The notes: generated by a model from the sequence alone, not told the origin. Shown: positions 8,844-16,968, counted from the first letter of the stretch. The stretch: DNA of 36,122 nucleotides from Gammaproteobacteria bacterium (GCA_009937065.1 JAACDF010000238.1:1-36122); one strand, 5' to 3'. Translations and numbers: made by a program.

Positions 8844-10000
8844 TGGCCGTATCAGACCTCAATACGGAGTTGCCGCCTAGCGACACTAAACACCTGATAG
8901 GTTGCTGGGTCATGGCAGTGCTGGGCGCCATGCCCTTTGCCATACAACCCTTTTTCCTAGGCGTGATGACCGAGTCGTTAGGCCTGACCTCCCAGCAAGT
9001 GGGCCTGCTGGCTTCAGCCGACATCTTAGGAGTGGTGGTTGCCAGTTTCTCGGGTTTTTGGTGGTCTAAACGATTTCGTCACCAAGCCCTAATTAGGGTC
9101 GCTTCAGTAGCCATGATGATCGGGTACCTTGGCCTGTTGTTCACCGACACCTTCGACAGCGTGCTCTTGCTAAGGTTTATTGCTGGTGTCCTGGGCCATG
9201 GCATCGCCTTTTCGCTCGGAACTGCATTACTGTGCCGCGCGTCGCATCCGGACCGTGCGATTGCCGTCAGCGTCGTAACACAAATAGGCTTCAGTTCCCT
9301 TATGCTGTTGGTGTTACCCAAAGTCCTGATGGGTACCGGTATTGAGGCTGTTTACTTCTCGTTGGTCGCCATCATTCTCGTTCTGCTACCACTCCTGAAG
9401 CTGACAAATGATTCATTTTCCACTGATACCGAGTCGGCCACGCGAGCGTCTATCAACCCGCTCATTATCTGGTTGCTGATCGCTCTTGTTTGCTACCAAC
9501 TTGGGCTCTCTGCCATATGGGCCTTTATAGAATCTATCGGTCGTGACCGACATATTTCGTTAGAGCAAATGGGGTTGATGTTGGCGATTATCCTGCCGGT
9601 CAGCATGATTGGCTCGATCTTCGCCAGCCTGCTTAATCTCCGTATCGGCAGAGTCACTCCTGTAGTAATAGCAACCACAGCGGGCGCCGCAGGTTTAATC
9701 ATACTCGCCAACACAGCCACAGTCGCAATTCTCGCAGCGGGCTTCCTGCTGCATCAAATTGCATGGAACTTCGGTATTGCCTTCGTCTATGGCGCTATAG
9801 CTGAGGTCAGCGGCGAAAGTGGCTCAGAAATACTCGCGCCGGGCAGCCAATCGCTTGGCACTGCAATGGGGCCCATTTTGGCAGGCATACTGGCCAGCAC
9901 CATAAATCTCGAGGCGGTTATCTGGGTCTCAATCTTCGGAATGATTGCAGGATCATTGATTCTATTCTTTACGCGAGAGGCTCACTCTCCGCGAAGTTGA
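8843..10000 (+). CDS. MFS transporter
   Basis: 385 residues from the ATG at 8843, which shares one base with the amidase stop (TGATG); the same frame is open further upstream but that part lies inside the amidase gene. About twelve hydrophobic segments are seen in two halves separated by a charged loop near residues 185-195 (KLTNDSFSTDTESAT). The loop between helices 2 and 3 has WWSKRFRHQ, the basic motif typical of MFS proteins. Closest in feel to CynX/YbfB-like drug or metabolite carriers, but the substrate is not predictable. Translational coupling to the amidase argues for a shared substrate. Its last 19 bases overlap the convergent VOC gene. Confidence 0.85.
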   Translation: MAVSDLNTELPPSDTKHLIGCWVMAVLGAMPFAIQPFFLGVMTESLGLTSQQVGLLASADILGVVVASFSGFWWSKRFRHQALIRVASVAMMIGYLGLLFTDTFDSVLLLRFIAGVLGHGIAFSLGTALLCRASHPDRAIAVSVVTQIGFSSLMLLVLPKVLMGTGIEAVYFSLVAIILVLLPLLKLTNDSFSTDTESATRASINPLIIWLLIALVCYQLGLSAIWAFIESIGRDRHISLEQMGLMLAIILPVSMIGSIFASLLNLRIGRVTPVVIATTAGAAGLIILANTATVAILAAGFLLHQIAWNFGIAFVYGAIAEVSGESGSEILAPGSQSLGTAMGPILAGILASTINLEAVIWVSIFGMIAGSLILFFTREAHSPRS

Positions 10001-10467
10001 GCAAATGCGTAGGTGCGCTCATCAGGCACCTGCTGAATTTCAATAACGTTGCCAAAAGGGTCTCGCCCGTAGGTCATGAGGTACCCGTCACCTGCATCAA
10101 TAGGGTCTGAGTGCCACTTAACCCCGTGCGCTTTTAGCGCCTGGTAAGACGCATGAACATCCTCAACTTCAAAGGAAAAATGGGTAACCCCGTAATCACA
10201 CATCCGCCGTGTATTTTCGACTGGCTGCGGACTATGGAATTCGAATAGCTCGATAAAGATATTGCCGGCATGCAACATCGCCAACGTCGTGTCAGTGTTA
10301 GCCATCTGCGTCACGCGATCACCCTCCTCACTCTGACCGAGGTGCTCATGGTCAACCAGTTCAAAACCGAATGCGTCTCTATAGAACGTAATAGCGGAGT
10401 CAAGACTGGGTACTGACATTGCGAAATGGTGAACGCCTTTGATCTTTATAGGTGCAGGCTTGGTCAT
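9982..10467 (-). CDS. VOC (glyoxalase/bleomycin-resistance/epimerase) family protein
   Basis: 161 residues with two beta-alpha-beta-beta-beta modules. The first begins IKGVHHFAMSVPSLDSAITFYRDAFGFEL with His13 as metal ligand, then FIELFEF; the second begins YGVTHFSFEVEDVHASYQAL and ends GYLMTYGRDPFGNVIEIQQ. These are the four metal-ligand positions of the VOC superfamily (methylmalonyl-CoA epimerase, glyoxalase I, dioxygenases). The reaction is not predictable. It follows the decarboxylase gene by 28 bases on the same strand, so the two probably form an operon, and its 3' end overlaps the transporter tail to tail by 19 bases. Confidence 0.82.
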   Translation of the reverse strand: MTKPAPIKIKGVHHFAMSVPSLDSAITFYRDAFGFELVDHEHLGQSEEGDRVTQMANTDTTLAMLHAGNIFIELFEFHSPQPVENTRRMCDYGVTHFSFEVEDVHASYQALKAHGVKWHSDPIDAGDGYLMTYGRDPFGNVIEIQQVPDERTYAFAQLRGE

Positions 10468-10495
10468 CTGCTCATCGCTCCTGCAGTGCTAACTG

Positions 10496-11812
10496 TCATT
10501 CGATTATGTCACGCGCGAATACGTCATCCACTGTTTCATGACGCTTAATCAATCTTACAGCACCTTGATCTAACAACACCGAACCCGGTCTCGGTAGGGC
10601 ATTAAAATTTGCTGCCATCGGCTCCAAATAAGCACCGGTGGGGTAAATCGCTAATACGTCACCAACGGCCAACTCAGGTAATTCGGCATCGAGGGATAGC
10701 ATTTCAGCGTTACAGGTGAGACCCACAACGTCATACCTATAGTGACGGGAGGAACTTGCAGAACTGACAGAAGTAAACTGCAACGGGCACTCGTCTGGAA
10801 CGCCATGAAGGTCCAGAAATACCTCAGAGGTATCGACTTCAGCCCATCGTCGGTGCTCACCCACGGTCTCGCACTTCAGGTTTTTAACCGTTGTTAGATG
10901 AATACCCGCATCACTGTGCAAGCCACGACCGGGTTCTATTTCGAGCGTCCAGTCCGACCAATGGATCACTGAACTGGAGAGTTTGTCCCGCAATGCGGCG
11001 CAGATGACAGACGCGAACTCGGGCAGTGAAGGTGTATTTCCACTGCGATCAACCACATCGAGATCGGCGTCTAGATCGCTTGCAAACCCACCCCCAATGT
11101 TGATGACGGGGTGATCGACATCCGCGAGCAAAGACTCTATTTCGACCACCTGTGACGCCACAGCAGCGGCCCATGCGCTCCAGACCTCTAGCCGCTTACT
11201 GTGCCTACCCATATGAGAGTGGAAACCCACCAGCTTGAGCTGAGAGTAGGATGACCAGGCATCGACGATCTCCGTCAGTTCACTGTTTGGAATACCGTAC
11301 TTAATACGCTGACTTAGTTCAGAAATTAACAGATCGGGCGCAAAATCAGAGGTTGCTGACAACTCGCCGAGATCAGGTTTCAACCGCAGCATGACAAAAG
11401 CGGTAGAGGACAGGCTGGTCGCTATTTCATTGATGAGGGACGCTTCTCTGGGACTGTCTATGACGATACGAACACCCAGCAAGATGGCTTTCCTAAGAAT
11501 TTGCTCATCTTTAATGGACCCATTAAGCGAAATACGTGATGGAGGCACATTACACCGTAAAGCGCCCTCGAACTCACCGGGACCGAATACGTCACAGCCA
11601 CATTGAAGCTCTGACAAAAGCACTCTCACGCCAAGAATTGGACAGGCTTTAAGCGAGGGCATGAGCTCAAAGCGCGGCCACTCCATTCCAAAAGCACCCC
11701 GAAATTCAGCCACACGCTCGCGGATGGCATCCCCAGCAAAAGCAAATAATGGTGTCCCGAACTCGTGGGCCACTCTCTCTAAGTTGTAAACGTCGGTTTT
11801 CAGCGGATCCAT
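10496..11812 (-). CDS. Divergent fold-type III PLP decarboxylase (diaminopimelate/ornithine decarboxylase family)
   Basis: 438 residues from the ATG at 11812, which has GGCGAG 7 bases upstream; a TTG at 11827 is less likely. N-terminal alanine-racemase-like barrel with the probable PLP lysine Lys55 (MPSLKACP, where LysA has YAxKAN), HSHMG at 198-202 and the phosphate-binding VINIGGGF at about 237-244; EPGRGLHSDAG follows. In the C-terminal barrel the usual substrate-binding CESGD is replaced by TCNAEMLSLD, keeping the cysteine, while YPTGAYLEPMAANFN matches the AGAYxxxMxSxFN motif. The changes at both active-site ends suggest a substrate other than meso-diaminopimelate. Probably co-transcribed with the VOC gene. 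Confidence 0.78.
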   Translation of the reverse strand: MDPLKTDVYNLERVAHEFGTPLFAFAGDAIRERVAEFRGAFGMEWPRFELMPSLKACPILGVRVLLSELQCGCDVFGPGEFEGALRCNVPPSRISLNGSIKDEQILRKAILLGVRIVIDSPREASLINEIATSLSSTAFVMLRLKPDLGELSATSDFAPDLLISELSQRIKYGIPNSELTEIVDAWSSYSQLKLVGFHSHMGRHSKRLEVWSAWAAAVASQVVEIESLLADVDHPVINIGGGFASDLDADLDVVDRSGNTPSLPEFASVICAALRDKLSSSVIHWSDWTLEIEPGRGLHSDAGIHLTTVKNLKCETVGEHRRWAEVDTSEVFLDLHGVPDECPLQFTSVSSASSSRHYRYDVVGLTCNAEMLSLDAELPELAVGDVLAIYPTGAYLEPMAANFNALPRPGSVLLDQGAVRLIKRHETVDDVFARDIIE

Positions 11813-11929
11813 AAGTAAACTCGCCAAGTTGGTTGATAATAGTCACTGCTCATCACAACTTCTTTGCACACCATTTTGCAGAGGGATCTAGAATCAAAGC
11901 GTTGGGTCCTCACACCACAAAACATGGAC

Positions 11930-12571
11930 TCACTCCTCTGAACAGACCAGTTTTGCGTTGACCTCACCCACAACAGCAAGGTTCATTTTTGCTCGACCCT
12001 GCATGTCACCCTGAACCTCACACGCCTGAAGCGTATCCTGCACAATACCTTTCACCACATCGGCGAACTGTTTGGTATTTAGATCGGTAAGCTTCTCTAC
12101 CGGCACAGATTCCGAAGACTCGAAAGAGGGATCTTTGTATTGCGTCGACCAGGACGATATCCACCATCTGTCATCTTGAAAATAGAGGGAAATGCTATTG
12201 AAGCCACGGTCAAAGGGCTCTGCTTCAGCTGAAATCCTCATCTCAAACTCACTCCATACATGCGCGATATTTCCATACCGCTCAACCCGTCTATTAACCT
12301 CAAATTCAAAAAACGGTTGCTCATAAGGCACTGAAATCATTGACTGCTCAGTGCTCAAGTCATGTCGTTGAAACGTTCCATCGGGGAAAAATTTAGTTAT
12401 CAATGCGCCATCGGCATGCATTTTGGTGTCTCTATCTGCGTCGTAGACGAAGCCTTCAGGTCCCGACACCACGTCGTAGTAAGCGTTTACGATATCATCG
12501 ATGGACTCAGTGTCCCCTGCGTAGCTCGGCATAGCTATCAAAATACTCAACAACAGCAGCACGTATCGCAT
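11930..12571 (-). CDS. Secreted protein of unknown function, SnoaL/NTF2-like fold suspected
   Basis: 213 residues from the ATG at 12571, with GAGGG 7 bases upstream. The first ~18 residues (MRYVLLLLSILIAMPSYAG) are a Sec signal peptide, so the mature protein is periplasmic. The rest has IDDIVNAYYDVVSGPEG, a central WSEFEMRISAE and WWISSWSTQY, a layout typical of cone-shaped NTF2-like domains in which a helix pair is followed by a curved sheet, but no family motif is certain. Two cysteines occur near the C-terminus (QACEV, LVCSEE) and could form a disulfide. No operon partner; the neighbour at 12841 is divergent. Confidence 0.65.
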   Translation of the reverse strand: MRYVLLLLSILIAMPSYAGDTESIDDIVNAYYDVVSGPEGFVYDADRDTKMHADGALITKFFPDGTFQRHDLSTEQSMISVPYEQPFFEFEVNRRVERYGNIAHVWSEFEMRISAEAEPFDRGFNSISLYFQDDRWWISSWSTQYKDPSFESSESVPVEKLTDLNTKQFADVVKGIVQDTLQACEVQGDMQGRAKMNLAVVGEVNAKLVCSEE

Positions 12572-12698
12572 CGGCAAACCCTCTTAGCCTTTTTGTATTC
12601 TCGTTTCCCTAAGCTACCAAAAATTAGCCTTGAGCACGCTTAACGATTCAATACATCGGTGTTTTAGCTCAATAATCGTATTTTGGAGCAACCCCCGC

Positions 12699-12713
12699 CC
12701 ATTAAATTAATGG
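12699..12713. promoter_or_regulatory. Perfect palindrome in the promoter region of the aldehyde dehydrogenase gene
   Basis: CCATTAA-A-TTAATGG is a perfect 7+1+7 inverted repeat in the 269-base divergent gap between the secreted protein and the dehydrogenase. This size and placement suit an operator for a dimeric regulator. No regulator gene lies beside it. The remainder of the gap shows nothing I can name. Confidence 0.35.
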
Positions 12714-12840
12714 TTCGAACGCGCTGCGCATTTGTTTGTCCGTGCAGACTCAACGGTATGTCCATGTTCATATCGATGAGCATCGCGCGTCGTCGGTTTA
12801 GGACGTATGATTCGCAACATAAGAATGTGAGGGGAACATC

Positions 12841-14259
12841 ATGGGCACACCAGAAACCGTCGTACTGCCTGAGGAAACGGCTGAAGTCGCAGCGCTTATA
12901 GAACGAGCGCGCGTTGCTCAAGCCGCCATAGCCGACTTCACACAAGAACAAGTCGACGAACTCATTAGAGCAATGGTCTGGTCTTGCGCTCAGCCCGGTG
13001 TAGCCGAGGAACTTGCGCAACAAACGCTCGATGAGACCCAGCTGGGTGACTACAACGGTAAATTCGCAAAAATATCGGTAAAAACTCGAGCGGCGCTCAT
13101 GGATATCTTGCCCGACAAATCGGTCGGTGTAATCGAGGAGGACGTCGAGCGTAATATCATCAAAATCTGCAAGCCGGTCGGCGTGATTGGGGCTCTATCG
13201 CCCTCGACCAACCCCGAGGCAACACCCGTTATTAAAAGCATTAATGCTGTTAAGGGCAGAAACGCTATTGTCATTGCTCCACATCCGCGCGCTAAGTTCA
13301 TCAACATGACCATCGTTAAGAAGATGCGCGGCGCACTTGAAAAAATGGGTGCTCCTGCTGACCTGGTACAAACCATGGCACAGCCATCACTAGGAAAAAC
13401 CGAAGAACTGATGAAGCAATGTGACTTCATCCTCGCTACGGGTGGGCCCGGCATGGTGAAAGCCGCTTACTCAAGCGGTACGCCTGCCTTGGGCGTAGGG
13501 GCCGGTAATGCAGTCATCACCGTGGATGACACGGCTGACCTTGTCGATACGGCAGAAAAAATACGCATTTCTAAGACGCTCGACCTCGCTGCTTCCTGCT
13601 CCGCCGACAACTCGGTCATTGTCCTCGAGAGCGTCTATGACGAACTTCTCAGCAACCTGATCGCCGAAGGGGGTTATGTTGCATCTCAAGAAGAGGCCGA
13701 CAAGATTGCGGCGGTTCTTTGGCACGACGGTGCGCTGAATACAGCAGCGGTGGTGAAGCAACCGCAGGTGCTCGCCGAGATGTCGGGCTTCACCATCCCT
13801 GAAGATCGGAAATTTATTATCGTGCCGTATCAAGGCGTCGGTCCAGACCACCCCTTTTCTGGTGAAAAACTCTCGGCCGTGATGGCCTACTACAAGGTCG
13901 CGGATATTCACGAAGCCATTGCGCTCACGAACGCCATTCAGGAATACCAAGGTATGGGACATTCCTGCGGTATCTACTCGAACAGCGATGAGAACATCAT
14001 CACGCTTGCCAGTGGGACAAAGACATCTCGAGTCATGGTCAATCAGCCCCAGGCGGCATCCAACAGCGGTAATCTTTGGAACGGAATGCGCCAAACGTTC
14101 TCGCTTGGCTGTGGTAGCTGGGGGGGCAACTCTACGAATGAAAATATTAACTGGCGGCACCTCGTTAATGTCACCTGGGTATCGAAACCGCTCAAACAGG
14201 CCAAGGCCCTACCGAGCGATCATGAGCTCTTTGGTCAGGTCATCGCGAAGTTGGGATAA
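12841..14259 (+). CDS. CoA-acylating aldehyde dehydrogenase, sulfoacetaldehyde dehydrogenase (SauS)/AdhE-N type
   Basis: 472 residues, preceded by GAGGGG. NAD(P)-dependent oxidation of an aldehyde to an acyl-CoA. The catalytic cysteine is Cys253 in LAASCSADNSVIV, where AdhE has ICASEQSVIV; GALSPSTNPEATPVIKS at about 117-133 and GVGAGNAVITVDD at 218-230 are the nucleotide-binding and loop motifs of the acylating group. The N-terminal 60 residues and SCS motif resemble SauS, which turns sulfoacetaldehyde into sulfoacetyl-CoA, more than EutE/PduP, but no sulfonate transporter, SauT-like ligase or taurine gene is nearby, so the substrate stays open. Followed after 121 bases by a globin gene on the same strand. 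Confidence 0.8.
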   Translation: MGTPETVVLPEETAEVAALIERARVAQAAIADFTQEQVDELIRAMVWSCAQPGVAEELAQQTLDETQLGDYNGKFAKISVKTRAALMDILPDKSVGVIEEDVERNIIKICKPVGVIGALSPSTNPEATPVIKSINAVKGRNAIVIAPHPRAKFINMTIVKKMRGALEKMGAPADLVQTMAQPSLGKTEELMKQCDFILATGGPGMVKAAYSSGTPALGVGAGNAVITVDDTADLVDTAEKIRISKTLDLAASCSADNSVIVLESVYDELLSNLIAEGGYVASQEEADKIAAVLWHDGALNTAAVVKQPQVLAEMSGFTIPEDRKFIIVPYQGVGPDHPFSGEKLSAVMAYYKVADIHEAIALTNAIQEYQGMGHSCGIYSNSDENIITLASGTKTSRVMVNQPQAASNSGNLWNGMRQTFSLGCGSWGGNSTNENINWRHLVNVTWVSKPLKQAKALPSDHELFGQVIAKLG

Positions 14260-14380
14260 TCTCAGCTGATCTGAGGGGCATCGAAGCTGCTTCACTTTCC
14301 AGTGCTTAGGAATCCTTGTTGCTCGCAGGTGCTCGTCTCCAAGGGTCACTGTCTCCATTTTACAAGGGGTCAAGATTAGC

Positions 14381-14809
14381 GTGAACAGCGACGAAGAAAT
14401 CGAGCAGATTTCACTGTCCTTGACCCTGTACGCCGAACGCATTGGGGACATGGTGCCTTTTGTTTATGAACGTTTTTTCGAGCTCGACAAAAACGCAAAA
14501 ACGTTAATGGAGTACTCCGACGAGCATATGCGCGGACGCATGTTCGCATCGGTTCTGGAGCTCTTGATGTCCGATGAGCACCTCGATGCCGGCGGCTACT
14601 TGGATTGGGAACTCGACAACCACCTGCGCGCATACGGGGCAACGCCTGCGATGTACGAGACGTTCTTTGAGAGTGTCGTGACCACATTGGCCGAGGGTCT
14701 GGGCGATGAGTGGACAGAGATCTGGAGTCAGGTCTGGCAAGACCGCCTGGCCCGAATCATGACGCACGTAAAGGTTCATGAATCGCGCTTTTTGGAGTTA
14801 AATGCTTAG
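14381..14809 (+). CDS. Single-domain globin
   Basis: 142 residues from a GTG start; AAGGGG lies about 11 bases upstream and there is no ATG at the homologous N-terminus. All-helical globin pattern: ISLSLTLYAERIGDMVPFVYERFFE (A/B helices), then EYSDEHMRGRM (E helix), the proximal histidine His81 in LDNHLRAYGA (F8, followed by the usual YG), YETFFESVVTTLAEGLG (G) and WQDRLARIMTH (H). It lacks the FAD and NAD domains of Hmp, so it is a stand-alone heme protein, likely for oxygen or NO binding or sensing. It may share a transcript with the dehydrogenase. Confidence 0.8.
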   Translation: MNSDEEIEQISLSLTLYAERIGDMVPFVYERFFELDKNAKTLMEYSDEHMRGRMFASVLELLMSDEHLDAGGYLDWELDNHLRAYGATPAMYETFFESVVTTLAEGLGDEWTEIWSQVWQDRLARIMTHVKVHESRFLELNA

Positions 14810-14870
14810 TTAGAGGACCCCGGCGGGCCTAATACGTAAGGGTGTTTCTAAGACGTTACGGCATCAGCCG

Positions 14871-15329
14871 CTAAGGCCTTTTCTCGAGCCTATCCAGCAG
14901 TAGTTGAAGCGCGGCGATGCTTTTTTCGTCATGTGCTGTTTCAAGTGCGTCCTGAAGCACCTCTTGAATGTCCTTCGTATCAACGAGCTCCATATCCCAA
15001 GTTGGGAAAATTCGCTCACGAATCTCCTCATCGGAGCTCAGAATCGCCATCTTTTCATGTCGAGAATCAGCTTCTATACGACTCACAAGTTCTAAAACCT
15101 TAGACTTGGGACCCTCGATCCATTGGAAAAACACACCCGCTCCGAACACCAAAATTCCGGTAATTCCAAGTATTGGATTAGAGCGCCGCGCAGTCGCGAT
15201 AATGGCATCAACATCGGCTTGTTCAATACCGGGGCTTACTTGACTACAGTAGACAAGGTTGAAGAGTAGGTACTCTTCAAAAGCATCCTCGGGCTCATCT
15301 AGCAGCGCAGATTTTGATAGTTCATTCAT
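14871..15329 (-). CDS. BLUF-domain blue-light photoreceptor
   Basis: 152 residues from the ATG at 15329; a longer frame to 15392 adds a stretch that overlaps an unrelated gene fragment. The flavin site matches AppA exactly in spacing: Tyr27 (LVYCSQ), Asn51 (RRSNPILGITGIL) and Gln69 (VFFQWIEGP), with Trp111/Met113 in FPTWDM. A 20-residue acidic N-terminal tail precedes the domain and a ~35-residue helical tail (VLQDALETAHDEKSIAALQLL) follows; there is no attached EAL or other output domain, so it must act through a partner protein. Its promoter side abuts the repeat-rich island, with the nearest fragment starting 45 bases upstream. Confidence 0.88.
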   Translation of the reverse strand: MNELSKSALLDEPEDAFEEYLLFNLVYCSQVSPGIEQADVDAIIATARRSNPILGITGILVFGAGVFFQWIEGPKSKVLELVSRIEADSRHEKMAILSSDEEIRERIFPTWDMELVDTKDIQEVLQDALETAHDEKSIAALQLLLDRLEKRP

Positions 15330-15373
15330 GACACCACAGTACCCTGCGGTACAACCCAAGCAAAGGATTAATC

Positions 15374-15577
15374 GAGGAAACAGTCGAAACACTCGTTGAT
15401 GCCGCCCGAAACGGTCGTACAGATGCCGCTAGAGTCTCAGCCGCTAACGCCCTTCTCGACCGAGCTTATGGCAAGCTCGCGGCGAAAGAAGAAACGGAGA
15501 TAGCGGACTTGCCACCAGTAGCTATTCAGCTGACAGGGCCGCATAACGACTGCAAAGCAAACAGAGAATTGTTATGA
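15374..15577 (+). pseudogene. 3'-terminal fragment 1 of the small phage-like gene
   Basis: The frame reads EETVETLVDAARNGRTDAA, continues RVSAANALLDRAYGK, and ends with LPPVAIQLTGP and a 12-residue tail. It is clearly homologous to the complete gene at 15779, but the first ~38 residues and a start codon are missing; the upstream frame hits a stop at 15329 with no start between. The end of this fragment touches the 107-bp direct repeat that holds the decayed tRNA-Pro. The 449 bases between the BLUF gene and the complete copy hold only this fragment, the decayed tRNA and two short repeats. Confidence 0.75.
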
Positions 15578-15683
15578 ATGGCTTAGGTAAGCTAAAAAAG
15601 ATGGTCGGGACGGCAGGATTTGAACCTGCGACCACCACACCCCCAGTGTGGTACGTTACCAGACTGCGCTGCGCTCCGAAGGC
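15577..15683. repeat. Direct repeat, left copy (tRNA-Pro and 25 bp of its 3' flank)
   Basis: Matches 18788-18894 at 103 of 107 positions by my alignment; the first 76 bases (to 15652) are identical and cover the 3' flank, acceptor 3' strand, T arm and anticodon arm of the tRNA. The four differences are all transitions in the tRNA 5' half. The identical part ending in the tRNA anticodon arm is what an integrase attachment core in a tRNA gene looks like. Confidence 0.75.
15602..15678 (-). pseudogene. Degenerate tRNA-Pro(GGG) copy
   Basis: Same 77-nt frame as the intact tRNA at 18813, CCA and GGG anticodon kept, but with changes at linear positions 4 (G to A, breaks an acceptor pair), 8 (conserved U8 to C), 23 (G to A, breaks a D-stem pair) and 26 (C to U, G-U in the D stem). 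The promoter found upstream of the intact copy is absent here because homology ends 5 bases beyond the tRNA 5' end. It is therefore read as a non-functional copy. Confidence 0.7.
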
Positions 15684-15686
15684 TAC

Positions 15687-15706
15687 TGGGTAACAATTGG
15701 GTAACA
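15687..15706. repeat. Two TGGGTAACA direct repeats, 11 bp apart
   Basis: TGGGTAACA occurs at 15687-15695 and 15698-15706, one helical turn apart, immediately inside the island from the decayed tRNA copy. Helically phased short repeats beside a tRNA attachment core resemble arm-type binding sites of tyrosine integrases. That function is inference; no integrase gene is present in the window. Confidence 0.4.
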
Positions 15707-15778
15707 TTTTTCGGGAATTACGCGCCTATATCGAGCTATAATTGGCTTTGATTTTGGTTTGATTTCTGAGGCTTGTAA

Positions 15779-16054
15779 ATGGCTCGTGGTGGCTTTCGAG
15801 AAGGAGCAGGACGTCCATCAGGCTCCACCAACAAATCCTCTCCTGAGCAGTCTCAGCGCCTCTCAGAGCTTGCTAAGACTTATACCGAAGAGGCACTCCA
15901 AACACTCGTTGATGTCGCCAGAAACGGTCGTACAGATGCCGCCAGAGTCTCTGCCGCTAACGCCCTACTCGACCGAGCCTATGGCAAGCCAGCCGTTAAG
16001 GAAGAAAAAGAGATAGTGGACTTACCACCAGTGGTTATTCAGCTCACTCAATAA
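15779..16054 (+). CDS. Small basic phage-like protein (GGxREGAGRPxGSxNK type), complete copy
   Basis: 91 residues. The N-terminus GGFREGAGRPSGSTNK (residues 4-19) is a glycine/arginine-rich motif common in small phage proteins, some next to terminase genes; then a helical part (SQRLSELAKTYTEEALQTLV) and RVSAANALLDRAYGKP, ending EIVDLPPVVIQLTQ. I would not name it terminase small subunit without a search. GAGG lies 7 bases before the ATG and a TATAAT box is at 15737-15742, though no good -35 is seen. Its last codons differ from the three fragments: homology stops at ATTCAGCT, and the others continue GACGGGGCC, so the present 3' end was probably replaced. Confidence 0.65.
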   Translation: MARGGFREGAGRPSGSTNKSSPEQSQRLSELAKTYTEEALQTLVDVARNGRTDAARVSAANALLDRAYGKPAVKEEKEIVDLPPVVIQLTQ

Positions 16055-16186
16055 ATACCTCGTCGACCACACCGAAATCTTAATAAATCTGCAACTTACA
16101 CAAAGCTTCGGCGTGCTAGTTTCCCTATGGGTATGTAGTTTTCCCACGCAAGAATCAAAACAATTTATTAGCACTAGGGGATTAAT

Positions 16187-16909
16187 ATGAAACACCTATC
16201 TACCGCGATTTTGCTCGCAATTGCATCAGTCAGTCTTTCCGTTCATGGAGCTGAACCCAATTGGTCAAAGTTTCAGGCCAACTTCTATTTTTCCTGTTCG
16301 GTTGAAGCAGATTGCGTTCGAGAATACAGCAACCTCATGTCTGCACCTGAGATAGCCGACAAAAAGTTCGAGGCGGCACTCTACTCAATGGCTCACAACG
16401 GGATGGACGACGCCACGCATGTGATGCGTTTTTATTTTAAAGACGCCGCAGAGTACATGAAGGCAGGACAAACATTTTCCACCTCTCCAGCTATGGCTGA
16501 ATTTTTAGCATTTGGCAGACAGGCAGGAAATGAACCTGAGTACCAGACATTAACAACACACACGATTGCGGAAGGTGACCCACGAGGCACCAAAGCGGCA
16601 CTGCGATGGAGTATCAACGTAACTGACCCTGCGACTTTTGTGCCTGCGTGGACAAAAATGGCGGCCGCACTTGCTGAGAAGCCATGGGGCGGGAAAGCCT
16701 ATGGACTCCAAACTTACTACCTCGGAAGTCTTGGGGCAGTTACTCACGAGGTCTGGGTGGGCTTCGACTCACCAGTCGAGGCACTCACATTCCTAGATGA
16801 ATTTCCAAAAACCGCCGAATGGCAGTCTTACAGTGCTGACGTTGAAGGTGCAGTAAGCATGGTCCGCGCTTATATGGAGTTGACTGCCATCAGCCTCAAC
16901 GAAGACTAA
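16187..16909 (+). CDS. Secreted protein of unknown function, tandem ABM-like (dimeric alpha/beta-barrel) halves
   Basis: 240 residues with a clear Sec signal peptide (MKHLSTAILLAIASVSLSVHG, cleavage near AxG-A at residue 22) and AGGGG 7 bases before the ATG. The mature protein seems to have two similar halves; the second (ALRWSINVTDPATFVPAWTK ... HEVWVGFDSPVEALTFLDEF) has the strand-helix-strand-strand-helix rhythm of antibiotic-biosynthesis-monooxygenase-like domains and resembles the second half of the next gene. Two cysteines (FSCSVEADC) could form a disulfide. First of three cargo genes in the island. No enzymatic motif is visible. Confidence 0.65.
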   Translation: MKHLSTAILLAIASVSLSVHGAEPNWSKFQANFYFSCSVEADCVREYSNLMSAPEIADKKFEAALYSMAHNGMDDATHVMRFYFKDAAEYMKAGQTFSTSPAMAEFLAFGRQAGNEPEYQTLTTHTIAEGDPRGTKAALRWSINVTDPATFVPAWTKMAAALAEKPWGGKAYGLQTYYLGSLGAVTHEVWVGFDSPVEALTFLDEFPKTAEWQSYSADVEGAVSMVRAYMELTAISLNED

Positions 16910-16968
16910 ATTCGCACTTTAATGGGCGCCTCCCTCTTTGAGTGCGCCTCACTATCGAGGAGATAGCA

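Noticed and set aside
12664-13023. Minus-strand frame of 119 codons in the gap before the aldehyde dehydrogenase
   Set aside because: Overlaps the dehydrogenase start and its ribosome site, cysteine-rich composition without motif, no SD.
13471-14160. Long antisense reading frame (229 codons) opposite the aldehyde dehydrogenase
   Set aside because: No recognisable protein motif; the sense gene has a full set of family motifs and the antisense frame is a codon-bias shadow.
15522-15707. Minus-strand frame of 61 codons across the decayed tRNA
   Set aside because: It reads through the tRNA copy and an unrelated gene fragment; not a protein gene.
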